Origin: Zhongshania antarctica
Lineage (GTDB): Bacteria; Pseudomonadota; Gammaproteobacteria; Pseudomonadales; Spongiibacteraceae
Direction: 5' to 3'
NCBI RefSeq assembly: GCF_014202945.1
Contig: NZ_JACHHW010000001.1
Location: 1-64,000 of the forward strand
DNA length: 64,000 nt
The notes beneath the pieces were generated by a model. It searched no databases. It was not told the origin of the DNA and saw only the letters and a list, made by a program, of their open reading frames with translations. The position numbers and the translations under genes are program-made. Of this stretch, positions 9,464 through 18,907 are shown in pieces. The first letter of the stretch is position 1. Each line of letters opens with the position of its first letter.

Positions 9464-9486
9464 CAGTGGCCGCGCTTGGGCCACTG
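9464..9486. terminator. Hairpin downstream of the RND permease gene
   Basis: A perfect 8-bp G/C-rich stem CAGTGGCC / GGCCACTG with a 7-nt loop lies 14 bp beyond the permease stop codon. There is no U-run, so it may work as an RNA 3'-end stabiliser or a Rho-assisted terminator rather than a canonical intrinsic terminator. Confidence 0.4.
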
Positions 9487-9499
9487 CTGAGCTTAAATA

Positions 9500-12400
9500 C
9501 TAAGCTAAATCGCTCACCTGCTTACTCACAGTTGTTTGCGCAGCGAGTAGATCGTCTGACTGCTCGTTGTCGGATTTCGATTTAGGGAAATATTTTAAGA
9601 AATAGGGTCTACGCAGCACCAGAAACGCTGCAGGCACAAAAAATAGAGACAAAATCGTTGTCAGCACGGTGCCACCCGCTAGCACAATCGCAAATGGTGG
9701 CCAGAACCCGCCTCCAGATAAAATAAGGGGCAGTAAGCCCACCACCGTTGTTATTGTGGTGGAGCTGATATGTTTGGTACATATCGCTACCGTTTCAACA
9801 ATTTCAACTCGATTCCCCGACATGGCCAACGGCGAGGCTTTGAGCTCAGTCAAAATAACAATTGCCGCGTTAACCGCTAAGCCCATTAACCCCATTAAGC
9901 CGATAATTGCTGTAAAACCGAAAGGGAATTGCGCTAACCAAAGGCTTAACATGCCCATGCCCGCCGACTGAATAGCCACAATAAAGACCAAGGCGGACAA
10001 CCGAAATGAATCAAAGGCCATTACCACGGTCACGACCAGTAGCACCAGAATAATTCCGACGCTCCCCAACAGCTTACCCACCGTGTTATTGCGCTCTTCT
10101 GCTTCGCCGCCAACCTCCAGTTTATAGCCGTCGGGAACCACAAAGCCTTCATTTTCTATGTTCGCTTTTATGCGATTAAGCACCACCGCTGGTAGCACCC
10201 CATTTCCGATATACACCTCAACGGTATTCATTCGCATACCGTCCCTGCGCGATATTTTGGCTTGCGCGGGGCGTAAACTAACATCCGCCAAGGCCGACAA
10301 GGGACGCGGGCCCGTTGGCAGCGCCAAGGGAAACGACATCAACATATCAACGCTCAGTTGCTTTACTTGTGCGCCGGATACCCGAATTGGAATTTGCTCA
10401 GTGCGGTCGAGCAAGCTACTACTCACAACTCCGTCGACACTCGCCGCCAGTAACCGTGACAAATCTTTTAAGCCGACCTTGCTGCGCTGAGCCTCACTTT
10501 CATCAATATCTAACCAAACCTTGGGCACGACTTCAGCGAGCGAGTCACGAGTGTGAATAACGTCTTCGGTTTCTAGGGCGATGCGTCTCAGCTGATCACC
10601 GAGTCGTTTTAACTGGGCTATATCATTTCCATACAAGCGCAGCTCAACCGGTGCATTCGATGGCGGCCCCTGCGCCAAGCGCTGAACCACAATTTGATAG
10701 TCAGGAAACGCCGCGTCTAGCTCGGATTGCAACTCGCCTACCAAGCGATTGGCAGCCTTAAAATCGACCACCGTGATCATCGCTTGCGCGTAGTTGGATG
10801 AACCGTCGCGACTGTCTTTTAAATTGTAATAAAACGACGGCCCGTTTTGCCCAACAAACCAATTTAAAGCCCTTACCTCGGGATGCGCATTGATAAGCGT
10901 ACTGACTTCCTCTGTTGCCTCTAAAGTGCGATGTATGCTGGTGCCCGCGGGAAGAAATAGCTCAAAATTAATCATGTCCCGGTCTGACGGCGGGAAAAAC
11001 TGTTCTGGTAAAGTGCTTATCAAAAAGAAGCCACACAGCGGCAAGATTGACGCCAACAACATCACTCGGCGAGGTCTTAGCAAGACCCACCCAAGTATGG
11101 ACCTAAAGTAATTATCTAATTTCGGATGACTCGTGCCACTGCGTTGCTTTTTGTCCAACCACCGACCGGCTATAGGGGCTATGATCAGCAAAGAAATGAG
11201 CCAGGAACCGGCTAGCGAAAATATAACTGCATACGCTAACGGACCGATAAATTCGCCAGCGGGGCCTGCCATTAAAACGATGGGCATAAACGTTAAAATA
11301 GTCGTTAGTGTTGAGCCCAGCAGCGGTATCCAAAGGTGGCGCAAGGCTTTGGCTGATGCAGCGACGGGCGAATAACCATTACGACGATTACGCATTACCG
11401 TATCTACAACCACAATCGCGTTGTCGACCATAATACCCAGCGCGACTATGAGCCCTGTGACCGACATCTGATGGATGGGCAAGTCAAAGAAACGCATACA
11501 GGCGAGTGAAAACATCATCGTTAACGGCAATGACACGGCAACAATGACCGCCGACCTCAAGCCCAAGGTGTAAAGTAAAATAATAAAAATGAAGATAAAA
11601 CCAAGTAAAATATTACTTACCAATTCACTGAGCCGAACATCGTTGTAGCGCTCTTGTACGAATAGCTCTTGCACCCCGACTTCTTCGGGTAATGTTTTCT
11701 TAAACTCGGCAACTTCCTGCTGCAGCCTTTCTGTCCAATGATCACCCCGGCGGTCAGACAGCATCCGCGACCCCACTGCCACACCGCGCTGGCCGCCAAT
11801 TATTGCAAATTCAGACGGTGAGTCTGGCTCGCCGCGATATATTTCTGCAATATCTTGCAGCTGCAATGAGCCACCATTCGCTAGGGTTAACAGCGGCGTG
11901 CGGCGAACCCGCTCAAGCTCATCAAAGCCTCCCTCTAGCTCGAGCGACAGACGCTGCGTGGCATTACTCAATTCACCGGCAGCCGTTTTAGCGTCACTAT
12001 TGCTTAACAAGGCCGCTATTTGCGGTACATCCAGCCCGACCGCAGCCGCCTTGACGACATCAACTTTAACTTGAACCTCTTCCGCTGGGGCGCCATAGAG
12101 CTTCACTAAATCCGTTCCGGATAGGCCGCGCAGCCGGCTGGCCAATTCTTCGGCGTAGCGACCAAGGCGCAATTCGTCAACCTCACCTTCGCCCTGCCAA
12201 ACAAGCGCGCCGATCCACGTAAAGGCGTGGCCGCGCTCAGTATCAACAACCGGTGCTGAGGCGCCCGCTGGCAGCAAGTGTCGCGACTGTTCAATTTTGT
12301 CGCGTATTTCTGCCCACAGCACCACATTCTCGTCGCCGTAAATCTCGTCTTTCAGCTGCACTACGACGATCGACACCCCAGAGCTAGAGTGAGATGTGAC

Positions 12401-12631
12401 ATGAATAACTTCAGGAATACGGCGAATCACGTCTTCTAATGGCTCAGATACCAGTGTTTCGATCCGCTCCGCACTTGCGCCGGGAAAAGCAGTAATCACC
12501 AGCGCATGCCGATTGGTCATCTGCGGGTCTTCCATACGCGGCAAACTGCCAATGGCAGCAAGCCCTGCCACCAAAATAAGGGCAAATGCCAGCGCGACCA
12601 TCCGCGGGTTGTTAAGGAGATTTTGGCTCAT
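9500..12631 (-). CDS. RND-superfamily efflux transporter permease subunit
   Basis: This inner-membrane proton-driven pump subunit works with the adaptor encoded just upstream and an outer-membrane channel encoded elsewhere. The 1043-residue protein has the usual duplicated layout: TM1 at residues 10-30, a large periplasmic loop, TM helices around 335-510, a second loop, and TM helices around 870-1010. FPGASAERIETLVSEPLE is the conserved first porter-domain start. In TM4 the relay motif reads GIMVDNAIVVVD, so one Asp of the AcrB Asp-Asp pair is replaced by Asn. In the second half the usual KNAI motif reads LAVNAAIVILTELK, without the relay Lys at its usual place. This suggests a distinct RND subgroup rather than an AcrB orthologue. 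The substrate is not predictable. Confidence 0.92.
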   Translation of the reverse strand: MSQNLLNNPRMVALAFALILVAGLAAIGSLPRMEDPQMTNRHALVITAFPGASAERIETLVSEPLEDVIRRIPEVIHVTSHSSSGVSIVVVQLKDEIYGDENVVLWAEIRDKIEQSRHLLPAGASAPVVDTERGHAFTWIGALVWQGEGEVDELRLGRYAEELASRLRGLSGTDLVKLYGAPAEEVQVKVDVVKAAAVGLDVPQIAALLSNSDAKTAAGELSNATQRLSLELEGGFDELERVRRTPLLTLANGGSLQLQDIAEIYRGEPDSPSEFAIIGGQRGVAVGSRMLSDRRGDHWTERLQQEVAEFKKTLPEEVGVQELFVQERYNDVRLSELVSNILLGFIFIFIILLYTLGLRSAVIVAVSLPLTMMFSLACMRFFDLPIHQMSVTGLIVALGIMVDNAIVVVDTVMRNRRNGYSPVAASAKALRHLWIPLLGSTLTTILTFMPIVLMAGPAGEFIGPLAYAVIFSLAGSWLISLLIIAPIAGRWLDKKQRSGTSHPKLDNYFRSILGWVLLRPRRVMLLASILPLCGFFLISTLPEQFFPPSDRDMINFELFLPAGTSIHRTLEATEEVSTLINAHPEVRALNWFVGQNGPSFYYNLKDSRDGSSNYAQAMITVVDFKAANRLVGELQSELDAAFPDYQIVVQRLAQGPPSNAPVELRLYGNDIAQLKRLGDQLRRIALETEDVIHTRDSLAEVVPKVWLDIDESEAQRSKVGLKDLSRLLAASVDGVVSSSLLDRTEQIPIRVSGAQVKQLSVDMLMSFPLALPTGPRPLSALADVSLRPAQAKISRRDGMRMNTVEVYIGNGVLPAVVLNRIKANIENEGFVVPDGYKLEVGGEAEERNNTVGKLLGSVGIILVLLVVTVVMAFDSFRLSALVFIVAIQSAGMGMLSLWLAQFPFGFTAIIGLMGLMGLAVNAAIVILTELKASPLAMSGNRVEIVETVAICTKHISSTTITTVVGLLPLILSGGGFWPPFAIVLAGGTVLTTILSLFFVPAAFLVLRRPYFLKYFPKSKSDNEQSDDLLAAQTTVSKQVSDLA

Positions 12632-12637
12632 TCGGGT

Positions 12638-13705
12638 TTACTCCTGGGCCAAAATAACATGCAATTCAGGCGCTAAGCGATGAATGCCACCACTGACAAC
12701 GCGGTCGCCACTGCGCAGCCCGCCACTTAAATATACTTGGCCTTCATATTGATAAATAACTTGCACCGAGCGCTTTTTTAACTGGAATCGGCCCTCTTCG
12801 GTCGGCACTAACTGATAAACGGCCCAGGTCCCACGCACGTCCTCGAGCAATGCCTGCAGCGGCACCCAAAAGCCCGCGACCTGACGTGTCTCGGGCAAAA
12901 TTAAGTAAGCGGTATTTCCATCGACAGCTGGGGCATCAACCGGCATGCTAACGCGCACGGTGCGTGTTTGCGTGCGCCAATCAAGATTCTGCGAAACCGA
13001 AATAAGGTTCGCTTGCCATTCGCCAAAATCACCCATTACGGGTAAGGGTTGACCAACAACGAGGTTGCGACCCAGCTGGTCAGAGATCCCAAAAACGGCT
13101 TCACTGCGACTGGATTGCACAATTTGCATCAGTGGCTGCCCGGCAGCAACGAGCACCCCCGCCTCTAATTGCATACCGGCAATTTCTCCAGCAAAGGGTG
13201 CAAGGAGCTTGGATTTTTGCAAGCGTAAGGCCACACCCTTAAGTTTGGATTCAACTTGCGCTAACTGCGCAGCCGTCGCTTGGCGATTTGATTCTAGGGC
13301 TTCCAGCTGACCTTCCGACACGTACGCTTTGTCGCGCAAAGCCTGCAAGCGAATGAGGTCTTTATCAATTTGCGCAAGACGGGTGCTGACTTCAACCCGC
13401 GCCGAATTAAGTTCAGTTTGCTCAATCTTCAAACTGCGGGTGTCTAAGCTTGCAAGCACCTGCCCCGTCTCGACACGCTCGCCGTCTTCAACGCTCACGC
13501 TCAATACTTGCCCAGCAAGTTCAAAGCCGATCTCTGCGCGCTGGCTGCCGATGACGCGCCCTGCAAATAGCCGCTGAGCGTCATAGGACGACTGTTCTTG
13601 AATAGTAAGGTAATTCACTGGATGCAGTCGTGTTTCAGCTTGCGCCCCCACCAGAAGAAAATTCGCTAAACATAGTAGCGTCGCTGCGATATAAAAGCGT
13701 TTCAT
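12638..13705 (-). CDS. RND efflux periplasmic adaptor (HlyD/MFP) subunit
   Basis: This is the membrane-fusion protein that links the RND permease to an outer-membrane channel. From the chosen ATG the protein begins MKRFYIAATLLCLANFLLVG, a clear signal peptide cleaved near AQA. A GAG motif lies 9 bp upstream. An in-frame start 33 bp earlier would put polar residues before the signal. The domains follow the family order: barrel-sandwich half (GFELAGQVLSVSVEDGERV), an alpha-helical hairpin (about 100-160), the second lipoyl half (LLAPFAGEIAGM), then beta-barrel and membrane-proximal domains. No lipobox is seen. It is followed 6 bp later by the permease, and is divergent from the TetR gene across an operator-like dyad. 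Confidence 0.9.
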   Translation of the reverse strand: MKRFYIAATLLCLANFLLVGAQAETRLHPVNYLTIQEQSSYDAQRLFAGRVIGSQRAEIGFELAGQVLSVSVEDGERVETGQVLASLDTRSLKIEQTELNSARVEVSTRLAQIDKDLIRLQALRDKAYVSEGQLEALESNRQATAAQLAQVESKLKGVALRLQKSKLLAPFAGEIAGMQLEAGVLVAAGQPLMQIVQSSRSEAVFGISDQLGRNLVVGQPLPVMGDFGEWQANLISVSQNLDWRTQTRTVRVSMPVDAPAVDGNTAYLILPETRQVAGFWVPLQALLEDVRGTWAVYQLVPTEEGRFQLKKRSVQVIYQYEGQVYLSGGLRSGDRVVSGGIHRLAPELHVILAQE

Positions 13706-13757
13706 TGCCAACATTCTCAAGTGGATCCAGATTGGCATGAATATAGATAAATCAAAC

Positions 13758-13773
13758 TGGACTGTCTAGTCTA
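13758..13773. promoter_or_regulatory. Candidate TetR-family operator between the pump and its regulator
   Basis: The dyad TGGACTGTCTAGTCTA has GACT/AGTC arms (13760-13763 and 13768-13771) around GTCT, with an outer T-A pair. It lies midway in the 115-bp space between the divergent adaptor gene and the TetR gene. That position suits a repressor controlling both directions. Only the sequence symmetry and position support the call. Confidence 0.5.
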
Positions 13774-13820
13774 TTTTGTTTAAATTAGCATTACAAAAAG
13801 GCAATCACGGATACTGTAAC

Positions 13821-14432
13821 GTGCAAGAAAAACGTGGCCGCTCCAAAAGCGAAGAAAAACGCCAGCAAATCATCCTCTCTGCAGGAATGCTGTTTGTCGA
13901 GCACGGCTTTGAAAAAGTCAGTATGGAAGGCATTGCCAAGACAGCTGGGGTTTCCAAACAAACGGTATACAGCCACTTTGGCAACAAGCAGCAGTTATTT
14001 ACTGCCGCAATCGAGTCCAAATGTGATGAATACGAACTCGTCCCCGAAAAGCAAAGCAGCGCGATGGGCTGCGAGGCTTATCTCAATTATTTCTGCAGCC
14101 ACCTCGCCTCGCTGCTAAGCAGCCCCGAAGCAATTGATATTTTTCGCGTCTGCGTTCGCGAAGGCGGTAATACCGAAGTTGGCGAACTGTTTTGGGCCGC
14201 AGGGCCAGATAAAATCAGGCAGCGCTTGAGTAACTATTTAAGCGAGCAAAACCAGCTAGGTCATTTGCGCATCGACAATATCGACTTCGCCACAAGCCAG
14301 CTCATCGCGATGATCCACAGCGAGGCGCAATTTCGCAACTTACTGTGTATTGGCAATTCAAAGTCTGCCACTGAACTACAAAACTATGCGCAGCACTGCG
14401 TGCGCATGTTTTTAAAAGCCTACCAAACTTAA
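13821..14432 (+). CDS. TetR/AcrR-family transcriptional regulator
   Basis: This is probably the local repressor of the divergent RND pump. The N-terminal helix-turn-helix is typical: RQQIILSAGMLFVEHGFEKV, then MEGIAKTAGVSKQTVYSHFG with the conserved VYSHFGNKQQLF end. The C-terminal ligand domain (about 130 residues) resembles the AcrR/AefR-like group. I prefer the GTG at 13821 (203 residues, starting at QEKRGRSK) over the TTG at 13776, because the TTG abuts the proposed operator and would add a non-conserved leader. The ribosome-binding site is poor for both. The inducer cannot be predicted. Confidence 0.85.
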   Translation: MQEKRGRSKSEEKRQQIILSAGMLFVEHGFEKVSMEGIAKTAGVSKQTVYSHFGNKQQLFTAAIESKCDEYELVPEKQSSAMGCEAYLNYFCSHLASLLSSPEAIDIFRVCVREGGNTEVGELFWAAGPDKIRQRLSNYLSEQNQLGHLRIDNIDFATSQLIAMIHSEAQFRNLLCIGNSKSATELQNYAQHCVRMFLKAYQT

Positions 14433-14445
14433 TTTTGCCGCAGTC

Positions 14446-15015
14446 TTAGTCCTCGAGCTCTTTGTGGAGCGCTGGCGCCGCACCCGAATCTAACGGCGGC
14501 TTAGACCCGTCGGTTTGCGCGGCTAGCGACGAGTTTGCCGTCAATTTAATAACCGCCTTTTGCAACATCATGCTATTGGGGTATACCACTGTAGTGCCGT
14601 CATCTCGCCGAATAAGCACGTGAAACAAAGCAATTTCTAAAATTCGGCCGCTAATATCATCGTCTTTATCCACCACTCTAATGCGATCACCGATACCGTA
14701 AGGGAAGGCAAAAAAGATAATCACGCCGGCGGTTAAATGACTGAGCATTGACCACTGTGCAATCAAGGCAATGCCAAGCACCGCCAAAAATGACGATATG
14801 AAAATAAATACTTGGTGGTAGCCCAAACCCAAGAAAAAACACACGAGCACAAAGCCCAACAGCAAGGTTCCAAAATTCAAACTCTTGCGAACATAGCCCA
14901 CGCGCAAGGCGGAACGCTGATTTTTCTCAGCAAAATTAATTAACATGGTATTGAGCACGCGGTTCAAATAAAACATGACACCGACGGCAAGTAACACAAT
15001 CAAAAACTTATTCAT
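14446..15015 (-). CDS. MscS-like mechanosensitive channel domain protein (short form)
   Basis: This small membrane protein has three hydrophobic segments (residues 3-20, 48-66, 68-105) followed by the MscS beta domain. Diagnostic parts are the pore-helix and beta-domain junction LSHLTAGVIIFFAFPYGIGDRI and VVYPNSMMLQKAVIKL. At 189 residues it lacks most of the C-terminal vestibule of E. coli MscS (286 residues). It may gate small solutes or act as an auxiliary. Its ATG overlaps the stop of the upstream transglutaminase gene by 4 bp, so it belongs to the moxR-DUF58-transglutaminase operon. Confidence 0.85.
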   Translation of the reverse strand: MNKFLIVLLAVGVMFYLNRVLNTMLINFAEKNQRSALRVGYVRKSLNFGTLLLGFVLVCFFLGLGYHQVFIFISSFLAVLGIALIAQWSMLSHLTAGVIIFFAFPYGIGDRIRVVDKDDDISGRILEIALFHVLIRRDDGTTVVYPNSMMLQKAVIKLTANSSLAAQTDGSKPPLDSGAAPALHKELED

Positions 15016-17021
15016 TTACTGGTATATCCCGTTGCACTAGTACTGCGTTCTAACCACTTTTGCGGGCGACGCGCACGTTTTAAAGATGTTAAATTCTCTT
15101 GGTAGGAAACACTGTCTTGGGGTAAATAACTGCACAGGCTAAATAGCCGCGTTTGCTCTCGCAACCAAGCCGCCCAACAAGCGTGCCCAGCCTCTACCCG
15201 CCGAAGGTAATCGTCCGGTGTTTCTCCTGCGCGACGCGGCACTCCCTTTCTCGCCAGCGCGGCGCAGCTAGCAAGGTAATAGCGTGCAGCCAAGTCCTCG
15301 CCCGCGCGCTTAGGTAAACGCAAACTAAAGAAAGCCGCCAAGCACAGCGGTATGCCCCCAGCCAACATAATGACTAGCATCAAACGCTGGGGGTTAATAT
15401 CACCGAGCACCCGCAGGAGAAAATCATTTTGAGTGCCGGAATCATAATTGAGTATCCAGCGCGCCCAAGCATAATTGATATTATCAACAAAATACCGCAA
15501 ACGCTTAGCCCATTCGTAGTTGCGCAAGGACAATGGCGACTCGCCCAAGTATCCCTCTTGATCCCGCAACATCGCTTCTGCGCCTAAACGAATACGATTG
15601 GGGGCCACCGTTGCAGTTGGATCTACCCGCAACCACCCCTGCCCCTCAATATACACTTCTGCCCAGGCGTGGGCGTCGGACTGATTAACCAATAGGTAGC
15701 CATCGCGATCATTAAACTCACCACCTTGGTAGCCCACCACTATCCGCGCAGGTACCCCTGCCGCGCGCATTAAGTACACAAAACTGCCCGCAAAATGTTC
15801 ACAAAAGCCCTGCCGACTATCAAACAAGAACTCATCGACATTACTCTCACCGAGTAAGGGCGGTGTGAGGGTGTAAATAAACGGTGTTTGCTCAAAATAC
15901 CGAATTGCCGCAGCAACCCGATCTTGAGTGTCTGGCCACTGCGTCTGCCACTGTGCTGCCAGCGCCTCGGCTCGTGGGTTAGCCGCCCGGCCTAAGCTCA
16001 AATTTTTACGACTTAACGCCTTATTGTCGACCAAACCTTGGCCCAAGTTGCTGCTCACGGTGTACTGCATGCGGCCCGTTATTGGCCTGGCCGGTAGCCA
16101 CAAATGCTGATCGCTGTAATAAACATCGTCGCGGCTTACCGCCGCCTGAGGTAGCGTGTATAACCATTTGTGGCTGCCCGGCTCCAAGGTTACGGTGTAA
16201 TTCAGCTTCGGCTCGGCTAATACCGGCGGGTTCATTTTATTTGACCACAGCGACCAACTGCTGCGAGTCCAACGCCGACCATCAAAATCGTCGAGCACCA
16301 GCCCTCGCCAATATAAATCGTGGGAGGCTGGCATGACGCCATTAAACCGCACCCTGAAAGCCAGCGCGCCAGACTGACTTAATTTAGCGATATCGCCAAA
16401 CTCCAGCGAGTCAGACATGCCCGTGGTCGCCTGCCCGCCCGGCAATGGCATGGTCCACAATGGCCCAATACGGGGGAATATCACAAACAACATCAACATC
16501 AATGGCAGGGATTGCAAGGCCATGACACCGACCACACGCAACATCGGCAGGGTCTTTGCCCGTCGGCGCTGCAGTGCTTGCTGGGCCAATAGTAATACTG
16601 CGATCTGCAATAGCGCCATAATGAGTGCGCCAATCTGCTGAGAAAACAGGAGACCGCAAGCGACAATGAAATAACTGAGCATTAAAATCAGCCAGTGGTC
16701 TCGCGCCGTTTTGAGCTCTAATAATTTAAGCACGACCGCTAACACCAAAATGGTGACCATGGCTTCTAGCGAAAACAATGATGGAAACGAGAAATAAACG
16801 CCGCCAAGGGTGCTCAGTGCAATACACGCCTTGATCCAGCGCGCGGGAAAAGACCACGCAGCGCTAACAATGCGCCAATACCAGAGGGCGACAAATGCCC
16901 ATACAGCAAGTATCCACACGGGCAACACCCCGAGCAGCGGCGCCAAGGTCACCAGTTGCGCCAACAGCAGCCAAATAACTGATTGGCGTTGCGCGACAAA
17001 ATTAATATTCGCGGCCGTCAT
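15012..17021 (-). CDS. tgpA: DUF3488/transglutaminase-like membrane protein (TgpA type)
   Basis: The 669-residue protein has about six N-terminal membrane helices (residues 15-175), a periplasmic transglutaminase-core domain, one further helix (about 550-570), and a short cytoplasmic DUF4129-like tail. The catalytic triad can be read as Cys in SRQGFCEHFAGSF, His in SDAHAWAEVY and Asp in LRVDPTATV. In Pseudomonas aeruginosa TgpA is an essential protein of this type. Its substrate is not established. It directly follows the DUF58 gene (stop and start adjoining) in the order moxR-DUF58-tgpA, a conserved trio. Confidence 0.9.
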   Translation of the reverse strand: MTAANINFVAQRQSVIWLLLAQLVTLAPLLGVLPVWILAVWAFVALWYWRIVSAAWSFPARWIKACIALSTLGGVYFSFPSLFSLEAMVTILVLAVVLKLLELKTARDHWLILMLSYFIVACGLLFSQQIGALIMALLQIAVLLLAQQALQRRRAKTLPMLRVVGVMALQSLPLMLMLFVIFPRIGPLWTMPLPGGQATTGMSDSLEFGDIAKLSQSGALAFRVRFNGVMPASHDLYWRGLVLDDFDGRRWTRSSWSLWSNKMNPPVLAEPKLNYTVTLEPGSHKWLYTLPQAAVSRDDVYYSDQHLWLPARPITGRMQYTVSSNLGQGLVDNKALSRKNLSLGRAANPRAEALAAQWQTQWPDTQDRVAAAIRYFEQTPFIYTLTPPLLGESNVDEFLFDSRQGFCEHFAGSFVYLMRAAGVPARIVVGYQGGEFNDRDGYLLVNQSDAHAWAEVYIEGQGWLRVDPTATVAPNRIRLGAEAMLRDQEGYLGESPLSLRNYEWAKRLRYFVDNINYAWARWILNYDSGTQNDFLLRVLGDINPQRLMLVIMLAGGIPLCLAAFFSLRLPKRAGEDLAARYYLASCAALARKGVPRRAGETPDDYLRRVEAGHACWAAWLREQTRLFSLCSYLPQDSVSYQENLTSLKRARRPQKWLERSTSATGYTSK

Positions 17022-17975
17022 TTAAAAGACCGCCAGTTCGCGCAGAACCTTGCTCAGCTGCCCGCTGCCAGAGCCTGACGGCACGCTCAGTTTCGGCAAT
17101 TTTAAGCCGTAAGCCAGACCTTGTTTGTCGCAGTCTAGCGCCCAGGCACAAAGAGTACTCAAGCGTTCTTCCACACTGAGGCCCTCTAAGCTATCCCAAT
17201 CTAAAATCAACTCATCGGCCTGAGACTGTTCATATTGCTTTACCAGCAAACCTTGGCCCTTGGCGTAAGCCTTCCAAAAAATTCGCCGGGGTGACTGCCC
17301 CGCCTGATAACGATTAAAGCCACTGAATTCATCGCTATCATTGCTGCGATCAGGAATATGTCCCTCGCCGCTGTCAGCGCTGTTGAGCAAGGGACGTAAA
17401 CAACGCGGCCGCGGATAAACTAGGCAATGCCAATCTAAGGACGGTGCACTCCAGCAGCGCAAAATCCCTAAAGGGTAGCGAGACGTGACTTCCATCCGCC
17501 CCGGCCGCAAAGCGCCGCGCTTCTGTGTAGGGTATTTAATAATGACATTGGCTGCGCCCATCTCGGCGTCAATATCGCACACTTCCATTTGTTGATTGGG
17601 AAAGCCAACATTCAAGCGATGGCGATCTCGCCGCCCAGCCTCCAAGTGCAGATGAAAACTGGCTAATTCACCGGCAAATACCGGCTCAGCCGCACCGGCG
17701 CGCAGCAGCAGCCCAGATAAATTTGCGTAGGTGTGTAATATCGCCACCAGAAAAATACTGAACAACCAAAAGCATAAGGCAAAGATTAAATTATTCTGAT
17801 AATTAATCGCCAGCAGTAGCAAGCCCAGTAACATGATGGCAAAACCCAAGCCAGCACTGGAGGGAATGATGAAAATACGGCGTTGATTGAGAGTGATTTC
17901 ACTACAGCGCGGACTGCGTTTGTCTAACCAGCTATTAAAACGGCGACGAAATAACGCTCTAATCCGGTTTTTCAT
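17022..17975 (-). CDS. DUF58 domain-containing protein
   Basis: This membrane-anchored partner of MoxR ATPases has two adjacent N-terminal hydrophobic helices (residues 38-80). The DUF58 signature follows later: SDEFSGFNRYQAGQSPRRIFWK, then WDSLEGLSVEERLS, a vWA-like fold. Family members are thought to act with MoxR and transglutaminase in envelope assembly or stress. The exact role is unknown. It is preceded by moxR with a 2-bp gap and followed by the transglutaminase gene. Confidence 0.88.
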   Translation of the reverse strand: MKNRIRALFRRRFNSWLDKRSPRCSEITLNQRRIFIIPSSAGLGFAIMLLGLLLLAINYQNNLIFALCFWLFSIFLVAILHTYANLSGLLLRAGAAEPVFAGELASFHLHLEAGRRDRHRLNVGFPNQQMEVCDIDAEMGAANVIIKYPTQKRGALRPGRMEVTSRYPLGILRCWSAPSLDWHCLVYPRPRCLRPLLNSADSGEGHIPDRSNDSDEFSGFNRYQAGQSPRRIFWKAYAKGQGLLVKQYEQSQADELILDWDSLEGLSVEERLSTLCAWALDCDKQGLAYGLKLPKLSVPSGSGSGQLSKVLRELAVF

Positions 17976-17977
17976 CG

Positions 17978-18907
17978 CTATACCACTACCGGTACCTGTG
18001 ACAATAAGCGCTTGATTAAATCCGGACCATCACCTTGACCGTCGGCAGCTGCCTTGAGTCGATGGGCGGCAACGGGCTCTAGCACCAATTGGATGTCGTC
18101 GGGCAATACGTAGTCACGCCCTTGTAACATCGCCCACGCCTTCGCGCATTGAATAAGTGCCAATGCGGCGCGGGTAGACAGGCCAAAAGCGTAGTGCGAA
18201 TCTTGACGGGTAAAACCGATTAGACGCTGAACATACGACAGCACGCTGTCGCGGACTTCAATTGCGTCTACCGCATTTTGCAGGGCAATAATCTTTTCGG
18301 CATTGAGCAAGGCTCGCAACTGGCTTAACACCGCGCGGGGATCACCGCCCGCCAGCAAGCGCCGCTCCGACCGCTCATCGGGGTAACCGAGTGAAATCCG
18401 CATCAAAAAGCGGTCGAGCTGGGATTCCGGCAACGGAAAGGTTCCAGATTGAAACCACGGATTTTGCGTCGCCATAACAAAATAAGGCTGGGGTAAAGGA
18501 CGCGTTTCGCCTTCAATACTGACCTGCTGTTCAGCCATTGCTTCAAGTAGCGCACTTTGCGTCTTGGGACTGGCGCGATTAATTTCATCAACGAGTAGAA
18601 ATTGGGTAAAAATTGGCCCCGGATGAAAATGAAAGGCGTTGCTATTACGGTCGAATACCGACACCCCTAAGATATCAGCCGGCAGCAAGTCGCTGGTAAA
18701 TTGCATGCGCTGGTAGTCCAGCCCCGTGACTCTGGCAAAGGCCTGGGACAGGGTGGTTTTTCCAACGCCGGGCACGTCTTCAATAAGCAAATGGCCCCGC
18801 GCTAATAAGCAGCACAAGGCTTGCTGTACTTGACGGTCTTTACCTAAGACTACCCGCCCAATCTCGTCACTTACCGCCGCGAGCACAGCCAATTGATCAG
18901 ACGGCAT
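17978..18907 (-). CDS. MoxR-family AAA+ ATPase
   Basis: This chaperone-like ATPase is of the MoxR branch. Walker A is EDVPGVGKTT, Walker B is FLLVDEINRASPKTQSALLE, sensor 1 is MATQNP, and the PLPESQLDRFLMRISLGYP stretch carries the arginine finger region. MoxR proteins are thought to mature or insert partner complexes, here probably the DUF58 and transglutaminase proteins downstream. Two starts are possible: ATG at 18907, or ATG three codons earlier at 18916. Both lie inside the 3' end of metZ, so the gene overlaps the preceding one by 11 or 20 bp. Confidence 0.9.
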   Translation of the reverse strand: MPSDQLAVLAAVSDEIGRVVLGKDRQVQQALCCLLARGHLLIEDVPGVGKTTLSQAFARVTGLDYQRMQFTSDLLPADILGVSVFDRNSNAFHFHPGPIFTQFLLVDEINRASPKTQSALLEAMAEQQVSIEGETRPLPQPYFVMATQNPWFQSGTFPLPESQLDRFLMRISLGYPDERSERRLLAGGDPRAVLSQLRALLNAEKIIALQNAVDAIEVRDSVLSYVQRLIGFTRQDSHYAFGLSTRAALALIQCAKAWAMLQGRDYVLPDDIQLVLEPVAAHRLKAAADGQGDGPDLIKRLLSQVPVVV

